Source: an uncultured Bacilli bacterium (GTDB lineage: Bacteria > Bacillota_I > Bacilli_A > RF39 > UBA660). Taken from it: a stretch of DNA of 64,000 bases. Positions within the stretch are counted from its first letter, which is position 1. Every line of letters begins with the position of its first letter. Positions 1-7,028 of this stretch are shown piece by piece. A model generated the notes under the pieces. The model was not told the DNA's origin, ran no database searches, and saw only the letters and a list, made by a program, of their open reading frames with translations. The position numbers and the translations under genes were made by a program. The DNA lies in assembly GCA_934120635.1 (NCBI GenBank), contig CAKOUR010000005.1, positions 1-64,000 of the forward strand, in the 5' to 3' direction.

Positions 1-135
1 ACAAATGGGCAAGCAGTTTTTTTGACAGAATTAAAAGATTATCAAATTGCTACTTGTGAACCAGTTATTCAATCACGCAGACCAAATAATCGAATAGATA
101 AAGTACGCCATATGTTTAATAAAAAAGAAAATTAA
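1..135 (+). CDS. C-terminal fragment of an unidentified mobile-element protein
   Basis: The window opens inside an open frame that runs 44 codons to a TAA at 133-135. The visible tail is polar and basic and ends KVRHMFNKKEN. It has no domain I can name. It lies just upstream of a cluster of hairpins that looks like a transfer origin, so a conjugation or mobilization protein is likely by position, but nothing in the residues proves it. The start and most of the protein lie outside the window. Confidence 0.5.
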   Translation, partial: TNGQAVFLTELKDYQIATCEPVIQSRRPNNRIDKVRHMFNKKEN

Positions 136-172
136 GTTACTATTTCGCTAAATTACAATTTATAGATTAGTT

Positions 173-279
173 CGGAATATTAAGATATTCCGTTCGAAAC
201 TATCTTTAAGGCAAGATAGTAACACACTACCAAGTCGGCAAAATGCCAACTAGGAATAGTGTGCAAAGGGACACCCTTT
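173..279. other. Hairpin cluster, candidate transfer origin (oriT)
   Basis: Four inverted repeats follow one another. CGGAATAT/ATATTCCG is at 173-180/185-192 and ACTATCTT/AAGATAGT at 199-206/213-220. CACACTA/TAGTGTG is at 223-229/257-263, with an inner AGTCGGCA/TGCCAACT stem, and AAAGGG/CCCTTT is at 265-270/274-279. The TAGTGTG at the foot of a long stem resembles the nick region known for pMV158-type (MOBV) relaxases. The relaxase gene is not visible. A structured untranslated RNA is an alternative reading. Confidence 0.35.
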
Positions 280-291
280 TGAAACCCGATA

Positions 292-336
292 AGCAACATT
301 TCACAAACTATCGTAAGTGAATGTTGCTCTTTTTTA
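292..336 (+). terminator. Intrinsic terminator after the hairpin cluster
   Basis: AGCAACATTTCAC (292-304) pairs with GTGAATGTTGCT (317-328), with one bulged T, and is followed by CTTTTTT. It would end a plus-strand transcript coming through the truncated gene at the window start. Confidence 0.6.
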
Positions 337-426
337 TTTTGTCTTGCGACTTCATAAAAAAGAAAGAATACTATCGCCACTTTCATGAGTAAACTCACAA
401 AACGTGCCACGTATTCTTTAAATAAA

Positions 427-476
427 AATAACCTAATACCTAATCTAACGAAAAGGTAAAAGGTTATTTTTTTATT
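427..476. terminator. Bidirectional terminator
   Basis: AAATAACCT (427-435) pairs with AGGTTATTT (462-470) and is flanked by T runs on the plus side and A runs on the other. It sits at the 3' end of the minus-strand membrane-protein gene that ends at 481. Confidence 0.55.
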
Positions 477-480
477 TGAA

Positions 481-909
481 TTATTTATTATTCTTTAATA
501 AATTTGCTGTATCTTTTTTAGCATTCCATACTGATAGATACATAAATAATTCAAATTCTAATGTCATAATAAATGCACCTATTATGACAAGATTATTTTT
601 CATAACATTATGATTCAATGTATCAAATAATACAACTAAACATAATAATGTTCCGAAAAATACAACCAACAATGTTGTGCTATCATCAAAACTTCTTTTA
701 ATAGTTTTTGATTTATTCTTATCAATGTCTAATCCTAATTTACTCCATGCATTTAGATCTAATATAAGACCAACTGCAAGTAAAGCTGTTGAAGCCCAGA
801 ACATATTTTTGAAATAATCACTTCCAATTACTTGTGATAATCCAAAACTTACTACAAAGAATATTGATAATAATATTACTGCTATTTTTAATATCTTACT
901 ATTTCGCAT
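481..909 (-). CDS. Small membrane protein of the mobile element, function unknown
   Basis: This 142-residue protein has about four hydrophobic segments (roughly residues 7-28, 35-52, 75-95 and 102-125) separated by short charged loops, so it is an integral membrane protein. I do not recognise the family. The start is supported by an AAAGGAG motif before ATG at 909. The gene overlaps the end of the upstream XRE regulator gene by 11 bp, so the two are co-transcribed and translationally coupled. A regulator plus small membrane protein at the edge of a mobile element could be an immunity or exclusion module, but that is only positional inference. Confidence 0.6.
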   Translation of the reverse strand: MRNSKILKIAVILLSIFFVVSFGLSQVIGSDYFKNMFWASTALLAVGLILDLNAWSKLGLDIDKNKSKTIKRSFDDSTTLLVVFFGTLLCLVVLFDTLNHNVMKNNLVIIGAFIMTLEFELFMYLSVWNAKKDTANLLKNNK

Positions 910-1399
910 TTTTATTTCTCTCCTTTACTTTTAAACTTTGAATTAAATTAATAATTTCATTTTGTGTATTGATTTGATACTTTGTATCTTCAATAGTATT
1001 TTGTAATAACTCTCTTTCACTTTCTATTATGCTTTTATCATTTAACTTTTCTTCACAAGATAAAACTAACTTTTCTAGATTTTGTTTATTTCCTAAAACA
1101 TTAACTTCAGCCTCATTAAGTTCATCTCCTTTTAATTTAGAATAATAATCTTTTATAAAAGGATTTAAAGGACTGACTTCTATACCTAGTCCAATCATAT
1201 ACATTAGATCACTATAATTAACATCTAATACATTACTTATCTTACGAAGTATTTTAGGACTAGGCTCTTTTCTAACACCCGATTCTATTTTAGAAAGTTC
1301 AGAGTTATTTATATTAGCCAATTTTGCAAGTTGTCTTTGCGAAAGATTAGCTTTTTCTCTAGCTTCGGTAATTACTTCACCGATATTTTTTTCTACCAT
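899..1399 (-). CDS. XRE-family transcriptional regulator of the mobile element
   Basis: This 166-residue protein has an N-terminal Cro/C1-type helix-turn-helix at about residues 8-62 (ANLSQRQLAKLANINNSELS followed by KIESG), which is the classic XRE signature. It also has a charged, probably coiled-coil C-terminal half (about 95-160) likely used for oligomerisation. AGGTGA precedes the ATG at 1399. It is divergent from the gene at 1580, and the shared intergenic region carries two near-identical 19-bp direct repeats over both -35 boxes. Autoregulation plus control of the divergent gene is therefore the likely role. It is probably the maintenance/lysogeny-type repressor of the element. Confidence 0.85.
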   Translation of the reverse strand: MVEKNIGEVITEAREKANLSQRQLAKLANINNSELSKIESGVRKEPSPKILRKISNVLDVNYSDLMYMIGLGIEVSPLNPFIKDYYSKLKGDELNEAEVNVLGNKQNLEKLVLSCEEKLNDKSIIESERELLQNTIEDTKYQINTQNEIINLIQSLKVKERNKNAK

Positions 1400-1420
1400 A
1401 GAAATTCACCTCACACCATA

Positions 1421-1506
1421 ATAATACACCTATTGGGTAAAAATGTCAACATTTTTTAATTTTTTGAGTAAAAGTGTTGACAATGATGTAATTAGCATGA
1501 TATATT
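1421..1506. promoter_or_regulatory. Divergent promoters with XRE-type direct-repeat operators
   Basis: The minus promoter is TTGACA (complement of 1444-1449), 17 bp, then TATTAT (complement of 1421-1426). The plus promoter is TTGACA (1477-1482), 18 bp, then TATATT (1501-1506). TTGGGTAAAAATGTCAACA (1433-1451) and TTGAGTAAAAGTGTTGACA (1464-1482) are direct repeats 31 bp apart, about three helical turns. Each covers one -35 box. They are the natural operators for the XRE protein encoded at 899-1399. Confidence 0.7.
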
Positions 1507-1579
1507 ATATGTGTTTCCAAATGAACCCACTTTAAAATTAAATGGGTAACATAGAAAAAGAAAGGAGGAAGTCAAATGT

Positions 1580-1846
1580 ATGAGATTAAAAAAGCAACTA
1601 GAATTAATTGATCCAAGAGTATGGAGAGATAAAAATATCAAGTTTGAAACAAAACTGATATACAAAATACTATGTGCAGAACAATCCCAAAGATGTGAAT
1701 TCACAAGTATAAGCATTGGGAAAGTTCAAAAGAAATTGAGTATAACAAATGTTGGATTCAAAAAGAACCTACAAATATTAGAAGATAACAAATATATAAG
1801 GTTCAATGAATACAGCCGAGGATTATACACATACGAGATTTGTTAG
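1580..1846 (+). CDS. Small winged-helix-like protein, possibly truncated replication protein
   Basis: This 88-residue basic protein has a likely winged helix in the middle and C-terminal part (the helix around KFETKLIYKIL, then SIGKVQKKL.SITNVGFKKNLQILEDNKYI). The layout resembles the helix-turn-helix domains of plasmid and ICE replication proteins. It is preceded by AAAGGAGG. After the stop at 1846 another frame stays open for about 24 codons (DLLEKIESLTNKG..., to a TAG near 1918). The gene may therefore be a frameshifted remnant of a longer protein, or a genuine short one. Function is not assigned. Confidence 0.5.
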   Translation: MRLKKQLELIDPRVWRDKNIKFETKLIYKILCAEQSQRCEFTSISIGKVQKKLSITNVGFKKNLQILEDNKYIRFNEYSRGLYTYEIC

Positions 1847-1936
1847 AAAAGATTGAATCGCTAACAAATAAAGGTTCAGTAAATGTTCGTAGATTTATAT
1901 TAGAACCTATCTTATAGAAATATAAGATGAACAAGT

Positions 1937-2100
1937 TTGAAGTAAAACATATTTCAAAGAACGAAATAAAAGAATAAAAGGGATTGAAATATGTTGTATG
2001 TATGTTTTACTTCAAGCGACCTATTAGTGAGATTTATCTCACACAGGGATTTTATTGTCATTATTAGTATGACTTGTAAGTAGTGGTTACAAGTTTTTTT
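1937..2100 (+). ncRNA. Structured leader/attenuator RNA ahead of the 2132 gene
   Basis: A perfect 15-bp inverted repeat, TTGAAGTAAAACATA (1937-1951) and TATGTTTTACTTCAA (2001-2015), encloses a second short repeat ATTTCAA/TTGAAAT. It is followed by GTGAGA/TCTCAC (2027-2032/2037-2042). An intrinsic terminator follows: ACTTGTAA (2072-2079), TTACAAGT (2087-2094) and seven Ts. No frame is open across it. The arrangement suits a transcription attenuator or a small RNA controlling the helix-turn-helix gene that starts at 2132. Confidence 0.5.
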
Positions 2101-2131
2101 ATTGCCTAAAATTAAGAAAGGAGAATGATTT

Positions 2132-2410
2132 ATGAACAACGATATAACAAATTTAAAGTATGTAGAAGTTCCAGTAGTAGTTTTATTAGATGAAGATTTA
2201 TCTACTACTACTAAACTATTAATGGGTTTAATAACTACTCTATCAATGCAAGAAGGTTTTTGTTTTGCTAGTAATAGATATTTAAGTAATCTTATGAAAG
2301 TATCTAGAAGAACAATTACTAGTTGCATAGCTTCATTAAGAAAGAAAAACTATATTAGAGTTGAAAGTGAACCTAATACTAGAAGAATATATTTAGCAAA
2401 TATCTTCTAG
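2132..2410 (+). CDS. Winged-helix DNA-binding protein (HTH_36-like) of the element
   Basis: This 92-residue protein starts at an ATG preceded by AAAGGAGA. The core STTTKLLMGLITTLSMQEG...ASNRYLSNLMKVSRRTITSCIASLRKKNYI is a typical winged helix of the type found at the N-terminus of RepA-like replication initiators and in many ICE accessory genes. The protein stops soon after the wing, so no catalytic or primase domain is present. It lies downstream of an attenuator-like RNA and upstream of a very AT-rich stretch and an SSB-like gene. A role in element replication or its control is inferred. Confidence 0.55.
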   Translation: MNNDITNLKYVEVPVVVLLDEDLSTTTKLLMGLITTLSMQEGFCFASNRYLSNLMKVSRRTITSCIASLRKKNYIRVESEPNTRRIYLANIF

Positions 2411-2561
2411 AGTTTATAGTAAGATACTTCTAATCAGTATAGCGAGTATCTTCTAATATAATAAATAAGATAATAAATAATATTAATAAATAATATAAAT
2501 TTAAATTTATTTAAATAATTTAAATCTTTTAAAAAAATTAAAATGAAAGGAATGATAAAAA
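2411..2561. other. Extreme AT-rich spacer, candidate element replication origin
   Basis: About 150 bp without a gene. It starts with an inverted repeat AGATACT...AGTATCT near 2422-2452, then about 100 bp built almost only of A and T. It lies between a winged-helix gene and an SSB-like gene, so a DNA-unwinding element is conceivable. Nothing else is seen here. Confidence 0.25.
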
Positions 2562-2981
2562 ATGAAATATGATTTAAATGAAATAATTATATCTGGAACT
2601 ATTAATAGTATCACAGATAATAAAAATGATTATATTAAGTTTGGTTTAACCACTCTTAAATATGATGAAAGAAAAGTTTTTGCTAGTTTTAATATTAATC
2701 GAAATCTTTATGAAATATATAAAGATTTTTTTGTTAAAGGAACAAAAGTATTTATAAAAGGTTATCTTAACTCTTATATTACCAATAATAAAATTCAAAG
2801 TTTTGTAACTGTGACAGATATAGCAAATAATCAAGATGAAATTATGACTGGTAGAAAAGGTCCGCATATAAGACTTGATCCAGATGGAGTTGAAGTTTGG
2901 GACGGAAAACGATGTGAAGCAATACCACCTACTGAAGAAGAACTTAAAGAAATGGAAGAATTATTAAAAGAATATCAATAG
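2562..2981 (+). CDS. Single-stranded-DNA-binding-like (OB-fold) protein of the element
   Basis: This 139-residue protein begins with an OB-fold pattern (IIISGTINSI..., strands rich in K, F and Y, KVFIKGYLNSYI, then FVTVTDIA) like the single-strand binding proteins of conjugative elements. The C-terminal tail GPHIRLDPDGVEVWDGKRC is a distinct conserved-looking block, followed by an acidic Glu-rich end like SSB tails. ATG 2562 follows AAAGGA. It probably coats single-stranded DNA during transfer or replication of the element. The OB-fold assignment is by pattern only. Confidence 0.6.
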   Translation: MKYDLNEIIISGTINSITDNKNDYIKFGLTTLKYDERKVFASFNINRNLYEIYKDFFVKGTKVFIKGYLNSYITNNKIQSFVTVTDIANNQDEIMTGRKGPHIRLDPDGVEVWDGKRCEAIPPTEEELKEMEELLKEYQ

Positions 2982-2997
2982 AAAGGTGTGATAATTT

Positions 2998-3054
2998 ATG
3001 AAGAATAGTAATTTTTATAAACTATTACACATAGAATTCATTGTGGAGGAATAA
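2998..3054 (+). CDS. Possible 18-residue peptide
   Basis: A short frame (MKNSNFYKLLHIEFIVEE) starts at an ATG preceded by AAAGGTG and stops just before the start of the next gene. The ribosome site suggests that it may be translated, perhaps as a leader peptide coupling translation to the 60-residue gene. No function can be given. Confidence 0.25.
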   Translation: MKNSNFYKLLHIEFIVEE

Positions 3055-3056
3055 TC

Positions 3057-3239
3057 ATGTACGAAACATTAGAGTTTTATGATAGTAATGGTTGTGATTT
3101 AAAAGAAGTTTTAAAAAGCTGTATATATAAATACTATATGGCTAATAAAAATTCATTAAAAGTATTTAAAACGGACGAAAAAAATAGTATAATTGATTCA
3201 ACTAATAAAGTGAATGTGTTGTCTACTGAAAGGAGTTAA
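3057..3239 (+). CDS. Small protein upstream of the recombinase, possible directionality factor
   Basis: This 60-residue protein starts at ATG 3057 with GTGGAGGA ahead of it. Its N-terminal half is acidic (MYETLEFYDSNGCDLKEVLK) and its C-terminal half polar. It ends 2 bp before the recombinase start, so the two are co-translated. Small proteins next to large serine recombinases are sometimes the recombination directionality factor that turns integration into excision. No family is recognised, so that role is a guess from position. Confidence 0.5.
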   Translation: MYETLEFYDSNGCDLKEVLKSCIYKYYMANKNSLKVFKTDEKNSIIDSTNKVNVLSTERS

Positions 3240-3241
3240 AA

Positions 3242-4828
3242 GTGTATAATAGATATGCAATAGACAATACGATTTTTAATATAGCCATTTATATAAGATT
3301 ATCTCGTGAAGATGGTGATGATTTAGAATCAGAAAGTGTCACTAATCAAAGAAGTCTATTAATTGGTTATTTAAAAGCACAGAATTTAGTTGCAGTTGAT
3401 ATTTATGTTGATGATGGTTATACAGGAACAAATTTTGAGCGTCCAGAGTTTAAAAGAATGTTAAGTGACATTGAAAATGGAAAAATTAATATGGTTATAA
3501 CAAAAGATTTATCAAGATTAGGTCGTGACCATGTTATGACAGGTTATTATGTTGAAACCTTTTTTCCACAAAATGATGTCAGATATATTGCCGTAAATGA
3601 CGATATAGATACTTTTTATGAAACTAGTGGCTCAGACATGATGCCATTTAAATTAAGTATGAATGATATGTATGCAAAAGATATTTCTAAAAAAGTTCGT
3701 TCAAACTTACTTCAAATGAAAAAAGATGGTAAATTTTGTGGTAGTGCTCCATCTTATGGTTATATGAGAGATCCCGAAGATAAGCACAAATTAGTGCCAG
3801 ATCCAGAAACTGCTCCTGTAGTAAAGAAGATATTTGATTTATATGTTGCTGGTTATGGTAGTTCACAAATTGCTGAAATCTTAACAAGAGAAGAATTGCC
3901 AACACCTATTATGTATAAATACTCTGGTGCTAAATTAAATAACTTTGACCATCCTGAAATATGGAAACACACATCAGTTAGTAATATCATCAAAAACAGA
4001 GTTTATGTTGGAGATTTAATCCAACACAGAGTTCAAAAAGTAAATTATAAGATTAAGAAGATGAAAAATGTTCCAGAAAGTGAATGGTGCATTAAAGAAA
4101 ATGCACATGAACCACTTGTTGATAGAAAAACATTTGAAATAGCACAATCTATTAAAGATTCTTCAAATAATTATAATCCTGAACGAAGAAATGTTGATTA
4201 TGTCCTATCTGATTTAGTTTATTGTAAAGACTGTGGTGCTAGAATGAGTATTAGTTATGATAAAAAAAGAGATAGAGTTACAATGAATTGTAATAACTAT
4301 CGTAAGTTTAGTAAGTATGATATATGTTTTTCCCATTATATTAACTATACTAAATTAGAAAATACTGTCTATAATAAGTTAAGCACTATGGCTAATCAAT
4401 ATATTAATGATAAAGATGAATTTGAAAATATCATCAAAAATCAATATGTTGATCCTAAACAAGATAAACTTAAAAAGATTGATGAACTTAATTTAAAGAT
4501 AGCTGAATTAAAAAGAAAACAAGACTCTTTATATGATGATAAGTTTAATAATATTATAAGTGTAGAAACTTATCAAAGATTATTTAAAACTACTGAAGAA
4601 GATATTAAAACTGCAAACGAAAAATTAGAAAAATTAAAAGAAGAAATTTCTAGTATAAATGAAGATTCCTCTTGTTATGTTGAATATTTAGATATAATTA
4701 AAAGTTTTCTTGATATGAAAAATCCAACAAGAGAGATTATGAATAGATTAATTGATAAAATATATGTAACTAAAGATAAAAAACTAGAAATTCATTATAG
4801 AATTAAAAAAAGTGAAGTATTAGTATAA
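3242..4828 (+). CDS. Large serine recombinase (site-specific integrase)
   Basis: This 528-residue protein starts at GTG 3242 after AAAGGAG. Domains in order: N-terminal resolvase catalytic domain (about 12-160) with nucleophile Ser21 in YIRLSRED, and the YVDDGYTGTNFERPEF and ITKDLSRLGRD motifs. A recombinase domain (about 170-290) follows, then a zinc ribbon (CKDCGARM ... NCNN ... DICF, about 327-365) and a long coiled coil (about 400-480). This is the TndX/TnpX-like architecture that cuts attP and attB with a 2-bp stagger. The gene is the last one of the element and its 3' end lies about 70 bp from chromosomal spoIVA sequence, as expected for an integrase next to its own att site. All catalytic features look intact. 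Confidence 0.95.
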   Translation: MYNRYAIDNTIFNIAIYIRLSREDGDDLESESVTNQRSLLIGYLKAQNLVAVDIYVDDGYTGTNFERPEFKRMLSDIENGKINMVITKDLSRLGRDHVMTGYYVETFFPQNDVRYIAVNDDIDTFYETSGSDMMPFKLSMNDMYAKDISKKVRSNLLQMKKDGKFCGSAPSYGYMRDPEDKHKLVPDPETAPVVKKIFDLYVAGYGSSQIAEILTREELPTPIMYKYSGAKLNNFDHPEIWKHTSVSNIIKNRVYVGDLIQHRVQKVNYKIKKMKNVPESEWCIKENAHEPLVDRKTFEIAQSIKDSSNNYNPERRNVDYVLSDLVYCKDCGARMSISYDKKRDRVTMNCNNYRKFSKYDICFSHYINYTKLENTVYNKLSTMANQYINDKDEFENIIKNQYVDPKQDKLKKIDELNLKIAELKRKQDSLYDDKFNNIISVETYQRLFKTTEEDIKTANEKLEKLKEEISSINEDSSCYVEYLDIIKSFLDMKNPTREIMNRLIDKIYVTKDKKLEIHYRIKKSEVLV

Positions 4829-4865
4829 GAAAAATACAGGTTGCTTTTGAGCAATTTTTAAAAAG

Positions 4866-4905
4866 ACTTATGGGTATCACAAAAACAGGTCATACTGGTA
4901 CAGTG
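4866..4905. other. Probable right attachment junction (attR)
   Basis: To the right of about 4896 the sequence encodes SpoIVA in frame (WYSDPIPF, then EAAEIGT). To its left the same frame no longer matches SpoIVA and closes at a TGA at 4848. The crossover of the serine recombinase should therefore lie around 4866-4898. Short dyads are present: GGTATCAC (4873-4880) against GTGATCC (4903-4909), and ACTG/CAGT (4895-4898/4902-4905). Without attL the exact core cannot be fixed. Confidence 0.55.
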
Positions 4906-6005
4906 ATCCTATTCCTTTTGTGGAGGCGGCTGAAATTGGAACAGAGAAAGTAATTAAGGAACATTCCACTATTGGAATTGTGGTTACTACTGATGGTTCG
5001 ATTGGGGAAATTCCTAGAAATGAATATGTTAGTGCTGAAGAGACGGTTGTTAATGAATTAAAAAGTATCGGAAAGCCTTTTATTGTTGTTTTAAACTCTG
5101 TTCATCCAATGCTTCCTGAAACGGAAAAGTTAGCAGAAAACTTGAAAGCAAGTTATGGTGTTCCCGTTATTCCTGTTAGTGTTGAGAATATGCAAGAAAG
5201 GGAAATGATTGGTATTTTAAAAGATGCTTTGTATGAATTTCCTATTGAAGAGGTTAAAGTAAATATGCCTGAATGGATTGCTATTTTAAATCATAATCAT
5301 TATTTAAAGAAAGAGTATATTAATAAAATTAGGGATAGTGTAGTCGAGATTAATAAATTAAAAGATATTGATAATATTACTGCTGGTTTTAAAGATTGTG
5401 AATATATTGAAAAGTCCTATATTTCTAATGTTGATACTTCTCTTGGGGAAGTTACAATTCAACTAGATGCTCCTAATGGATTATACAATCAAATTTTAAA
5501 CGATATTATTGGAACAGATATTACTTCTAAGGCTAAGATGCTATCGATGTTTCAGGAGTTAAATGAAGCAAAGGTTGCTTATGATCAAATTAAAGGAGCT
5601 TTAAAGATGGTTAAACAAACGGGATATGGTATCGCTGCTCCAACACTTTCCGATATGAAATTAGAAACTCCTGAAATTATTAAACAGGGGCCTCGTTATG
5701 GAGTTAAATTAAAAGCCAAAGCTCCTTCTATTCATATGATTAAAGTAGATGTGGAATCAACTTTTGAGCCTATTATTGGAAGTGAGTTGCAAAGTAAGGA
5801 ATTAATTGAGTATTTGACTAAAGATGCTAATAGTGAGAATATTTGGAAGAGTGAGATATTTGGTCGAAGTTTGGATGTAATTGTTCAGGAAGGTATTCAA
5901 GCTAAATTATCTATGATGCCGGATAATATTCGATATAAATTAGGAAATACTTTGACAAAAGTAATTAACAAAGGATCTAATAACATGATTGCTATTGTAT
6001 TATAA
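4896..6005 (+). pseudogene. spoIVA: 3' segment of spoIVA, interrupted by the mobile element
   Basis: SpoIVA is the mother-cell ATPase that polymerises on the forespore surface as the base of the spore coat. The 369 codons here match the middle and C-terminal regions of the family: EAAEIGT..VI.EHSTIG, VTTDGSIGEIPR, DALYEFP, MVKQTGYGIAAPTLSDM, APSIHMIKVDVES and the C-terminal block ending IAIVL. About 120-130 N-terminal residues, including the Walker A nucleotide-binding motif, are missing. They should lie at the other end of the element, beyond the window start. There is no proper start; the GTG at 4920 lacks a ribosome site. The reading frame is otherwise undamaged, which fits a recent or reversible interruption. 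Confidence 0.9.
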
Positions 6006-6008
6006 AAA

Positions 6009-6047
6009 AGACAAGTAAACATTAATATTTGTTACTTGTCTTTTTTT
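6009..6047 (+). terminator. spoIVA terminator
   Basis: AGACAAGTAA (6009-6018) pairs with TTACTTGTCT (6032-6041), followed by a T run, just after the spoIVA stop codon. Confidence 0.85.
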
Positions 6048-6055
6048 GTTATATG

Positions 6056-6434
6056 CAAAAATAGATTAGTCCTGATAAAACTAATCTATTTGAGTTTAGA
6101 AAAAAATTGAATTGTTTCCTAGTAATCTGTATTACCTACTAGAATATTTCACTAATAAATAATACAATTAATAAAAAACTTTAAATAAACATTATCAGTG
6201 TTTACTACAATTTCTTATCTTTTAAGTTTTCTTTCTTAAAACAATTGTTTTGCTTAGTGGTGATAAGAGTTAATAAATATAACTTTTTCTACCAAGAGAA
6301 GAAAGTGGTAACCAATCAAGCAATCATATTGTTATACAAAGGGTAAATCATCTTCACCAGTACAAATAGACTAAAACTATACATACTATCCAACAATATA
6401 AATCACTTGAATTAATTACTCTTTCTATTTAAGC
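6056..6434 (-). ncRNA. Structured RNA of unknown family, copy 1
   Basis: No gene is open in this stretch. Read on the minus strand it has a sigma-A promoter, a start near 6434, and an intrinsic terminator: arms 6080-6091 and 6059-6070, then a short T run. It aligns with a plus-strand stretch at 59371-59732. Shared blocks include TTGGTAGAA, CTTATC(A/G)CCACTAAG and the hairpin TAAACA-CTGATAA-TGTTTA (6186-6204), which is TAGACA-CTGATAA-TGTCTA in copy 2. The loop CTGATAA is complementary to the terminator loop TTATCAG (complement of 6072-6078). An outer stem CTTATC/GATAAG encloses a hairpin TTTTAAG/CTTAAAA and a palindrome AAACAATTGTTT (6239-6250). Family not recognised; it is not RNase P, tmRNA, 6S or SRP RNA as I know them. 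Confidence 0.7.
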
Positions 6435-6440
6435 AATTTT

Positions 6441-6469
6441 ATTTTATCACTGTTTTTTATAATTGTCAA
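6441..6469 (-). promoter_or_regulatory. Promoter of RNA copy 1
   Basis: Minus strand: TTGACA (complement of 6464-6469), 17 bp, TAAAAT (complement of 6441-6446) with an extended TGA just before it. The same layout (TTGTCA, 17 bp, TGA-TATAGT) precedes copy 2. Confidence 0.75.
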
Positions 6470-6663
6470 TATGTTTTTTGCAATTTTAGTAAATTTTTAT
6501 TTTTATTATTTTTGTTATGAAAACTTATAGTTAAAGTAAGTTATGTTTCCTTATATTTTAAAGAAAAAGTATTGATTTATTAAATAAATCATGATATCTT
6601 ATTGTTGTAAGCATAAAGAAAATAAAACATGATGCTTATTATATAGATTATGGAGGTATAAAA

Positions 6664-6936
6664 ATGACAAAAGCTGAATTAGTAGAATTTATTGCTGAAA
6701 ATGCTGATTTAACAAAAGCTGATGCTACAAGAGCTTTAGAAGCTGTTGTAGAAGGTATTACTGAAGGATTAAAAAAGTCTGGTAAAGTTACTTTAGTTGG
6801 GTTTGGTACTTTCTCTGCAAAGAAAAGAGAAGCACATACTGGACGTAACCCACAAACTGGTGAACCAGTTGAAATCGCTGCACGTGTTGTTCCTGGTTTC
6901 AAAGCTGGTAACAAGTTAAAAGATGCTTTAAATTAG
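6664..6936 (+). CDS. hup: DNA-binding protein HU
   Basis: This 90-residue histone-like protein bends and compacts DNA as a dimer. It matches HU throughout: an N-terminal helical part starting MTKAELVEFIAE, the loop VTLVGFGTFSAKKREAHTGRNP, the beta-arm tip TGRNPQTGEPVEIAARVVPGF and the end FKAGNKLKDAL. It has the full length of the family. TATGGAGG precedes the start. Its GC content and codon use look richer than its neighbours', as expected for a highly expressed gene. It is monocistronic, with its own terminator. The plus orientation is against the trend of the left arm. Confidence 0.97.
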   Translation: MTKAELVEFIAENADLTKADATRALEAVVEGITEGLKKSGKVTLVGFGTFSAKKREAHTGRNPQTGEPVEIAARVVPGFKAGNKLKDALN

Positions 6937-6953
6937 TTTTTGAAGATATATAT

Positions 6954-6985
6954 AATAGTTAATTTTTAGATTAACTATTTTTTTA
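6954..6985 (+). terminator. hup terminator
   Basis: AATAGTTAAT (6954-6963) and ATTAACTATT (6970-6979), followed by a T run. Confidence 0.85.
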
Positions 6986-6991
6986 TAGTAA

Positions 6992-7028
6992 AAATACTGA
7001 TAAAGAAACAAATTCTCTATCAGTATTT
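6992..7028 (-). terminator. Terminator of the 7029-7694 regulator gene
   Basis: AAATACTGATA (6992-7002) and TATCAGTATTT (7018-7028) form an 11-bp stem directly after the minus-strand stop codon. Confidence 0.7.

Noticed and set aside
180..410. 76-residue open frame on the minus strand
   Set aside because: It covers the hairpin cluster and a terminator, has no ribosome site and no recognisable domain; the stretch is better explained as structured DNA or RNA.
1954..2328. 124-residue minus-strand frame
   Set aside because: It runs antisense through a terminator and a well-supported winged-helix gene, and its composition is what a shadow frame of AT-rich coding DNA gives.
6280..6300. TTTCTACCAAGAG resembling part of a purine riboswitch
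   Set aside because: The other conserved parts of the purine aptamer are missing, no purine gene follows, and the stretch belongs to the minus-strand RNA conserved in copy 2.
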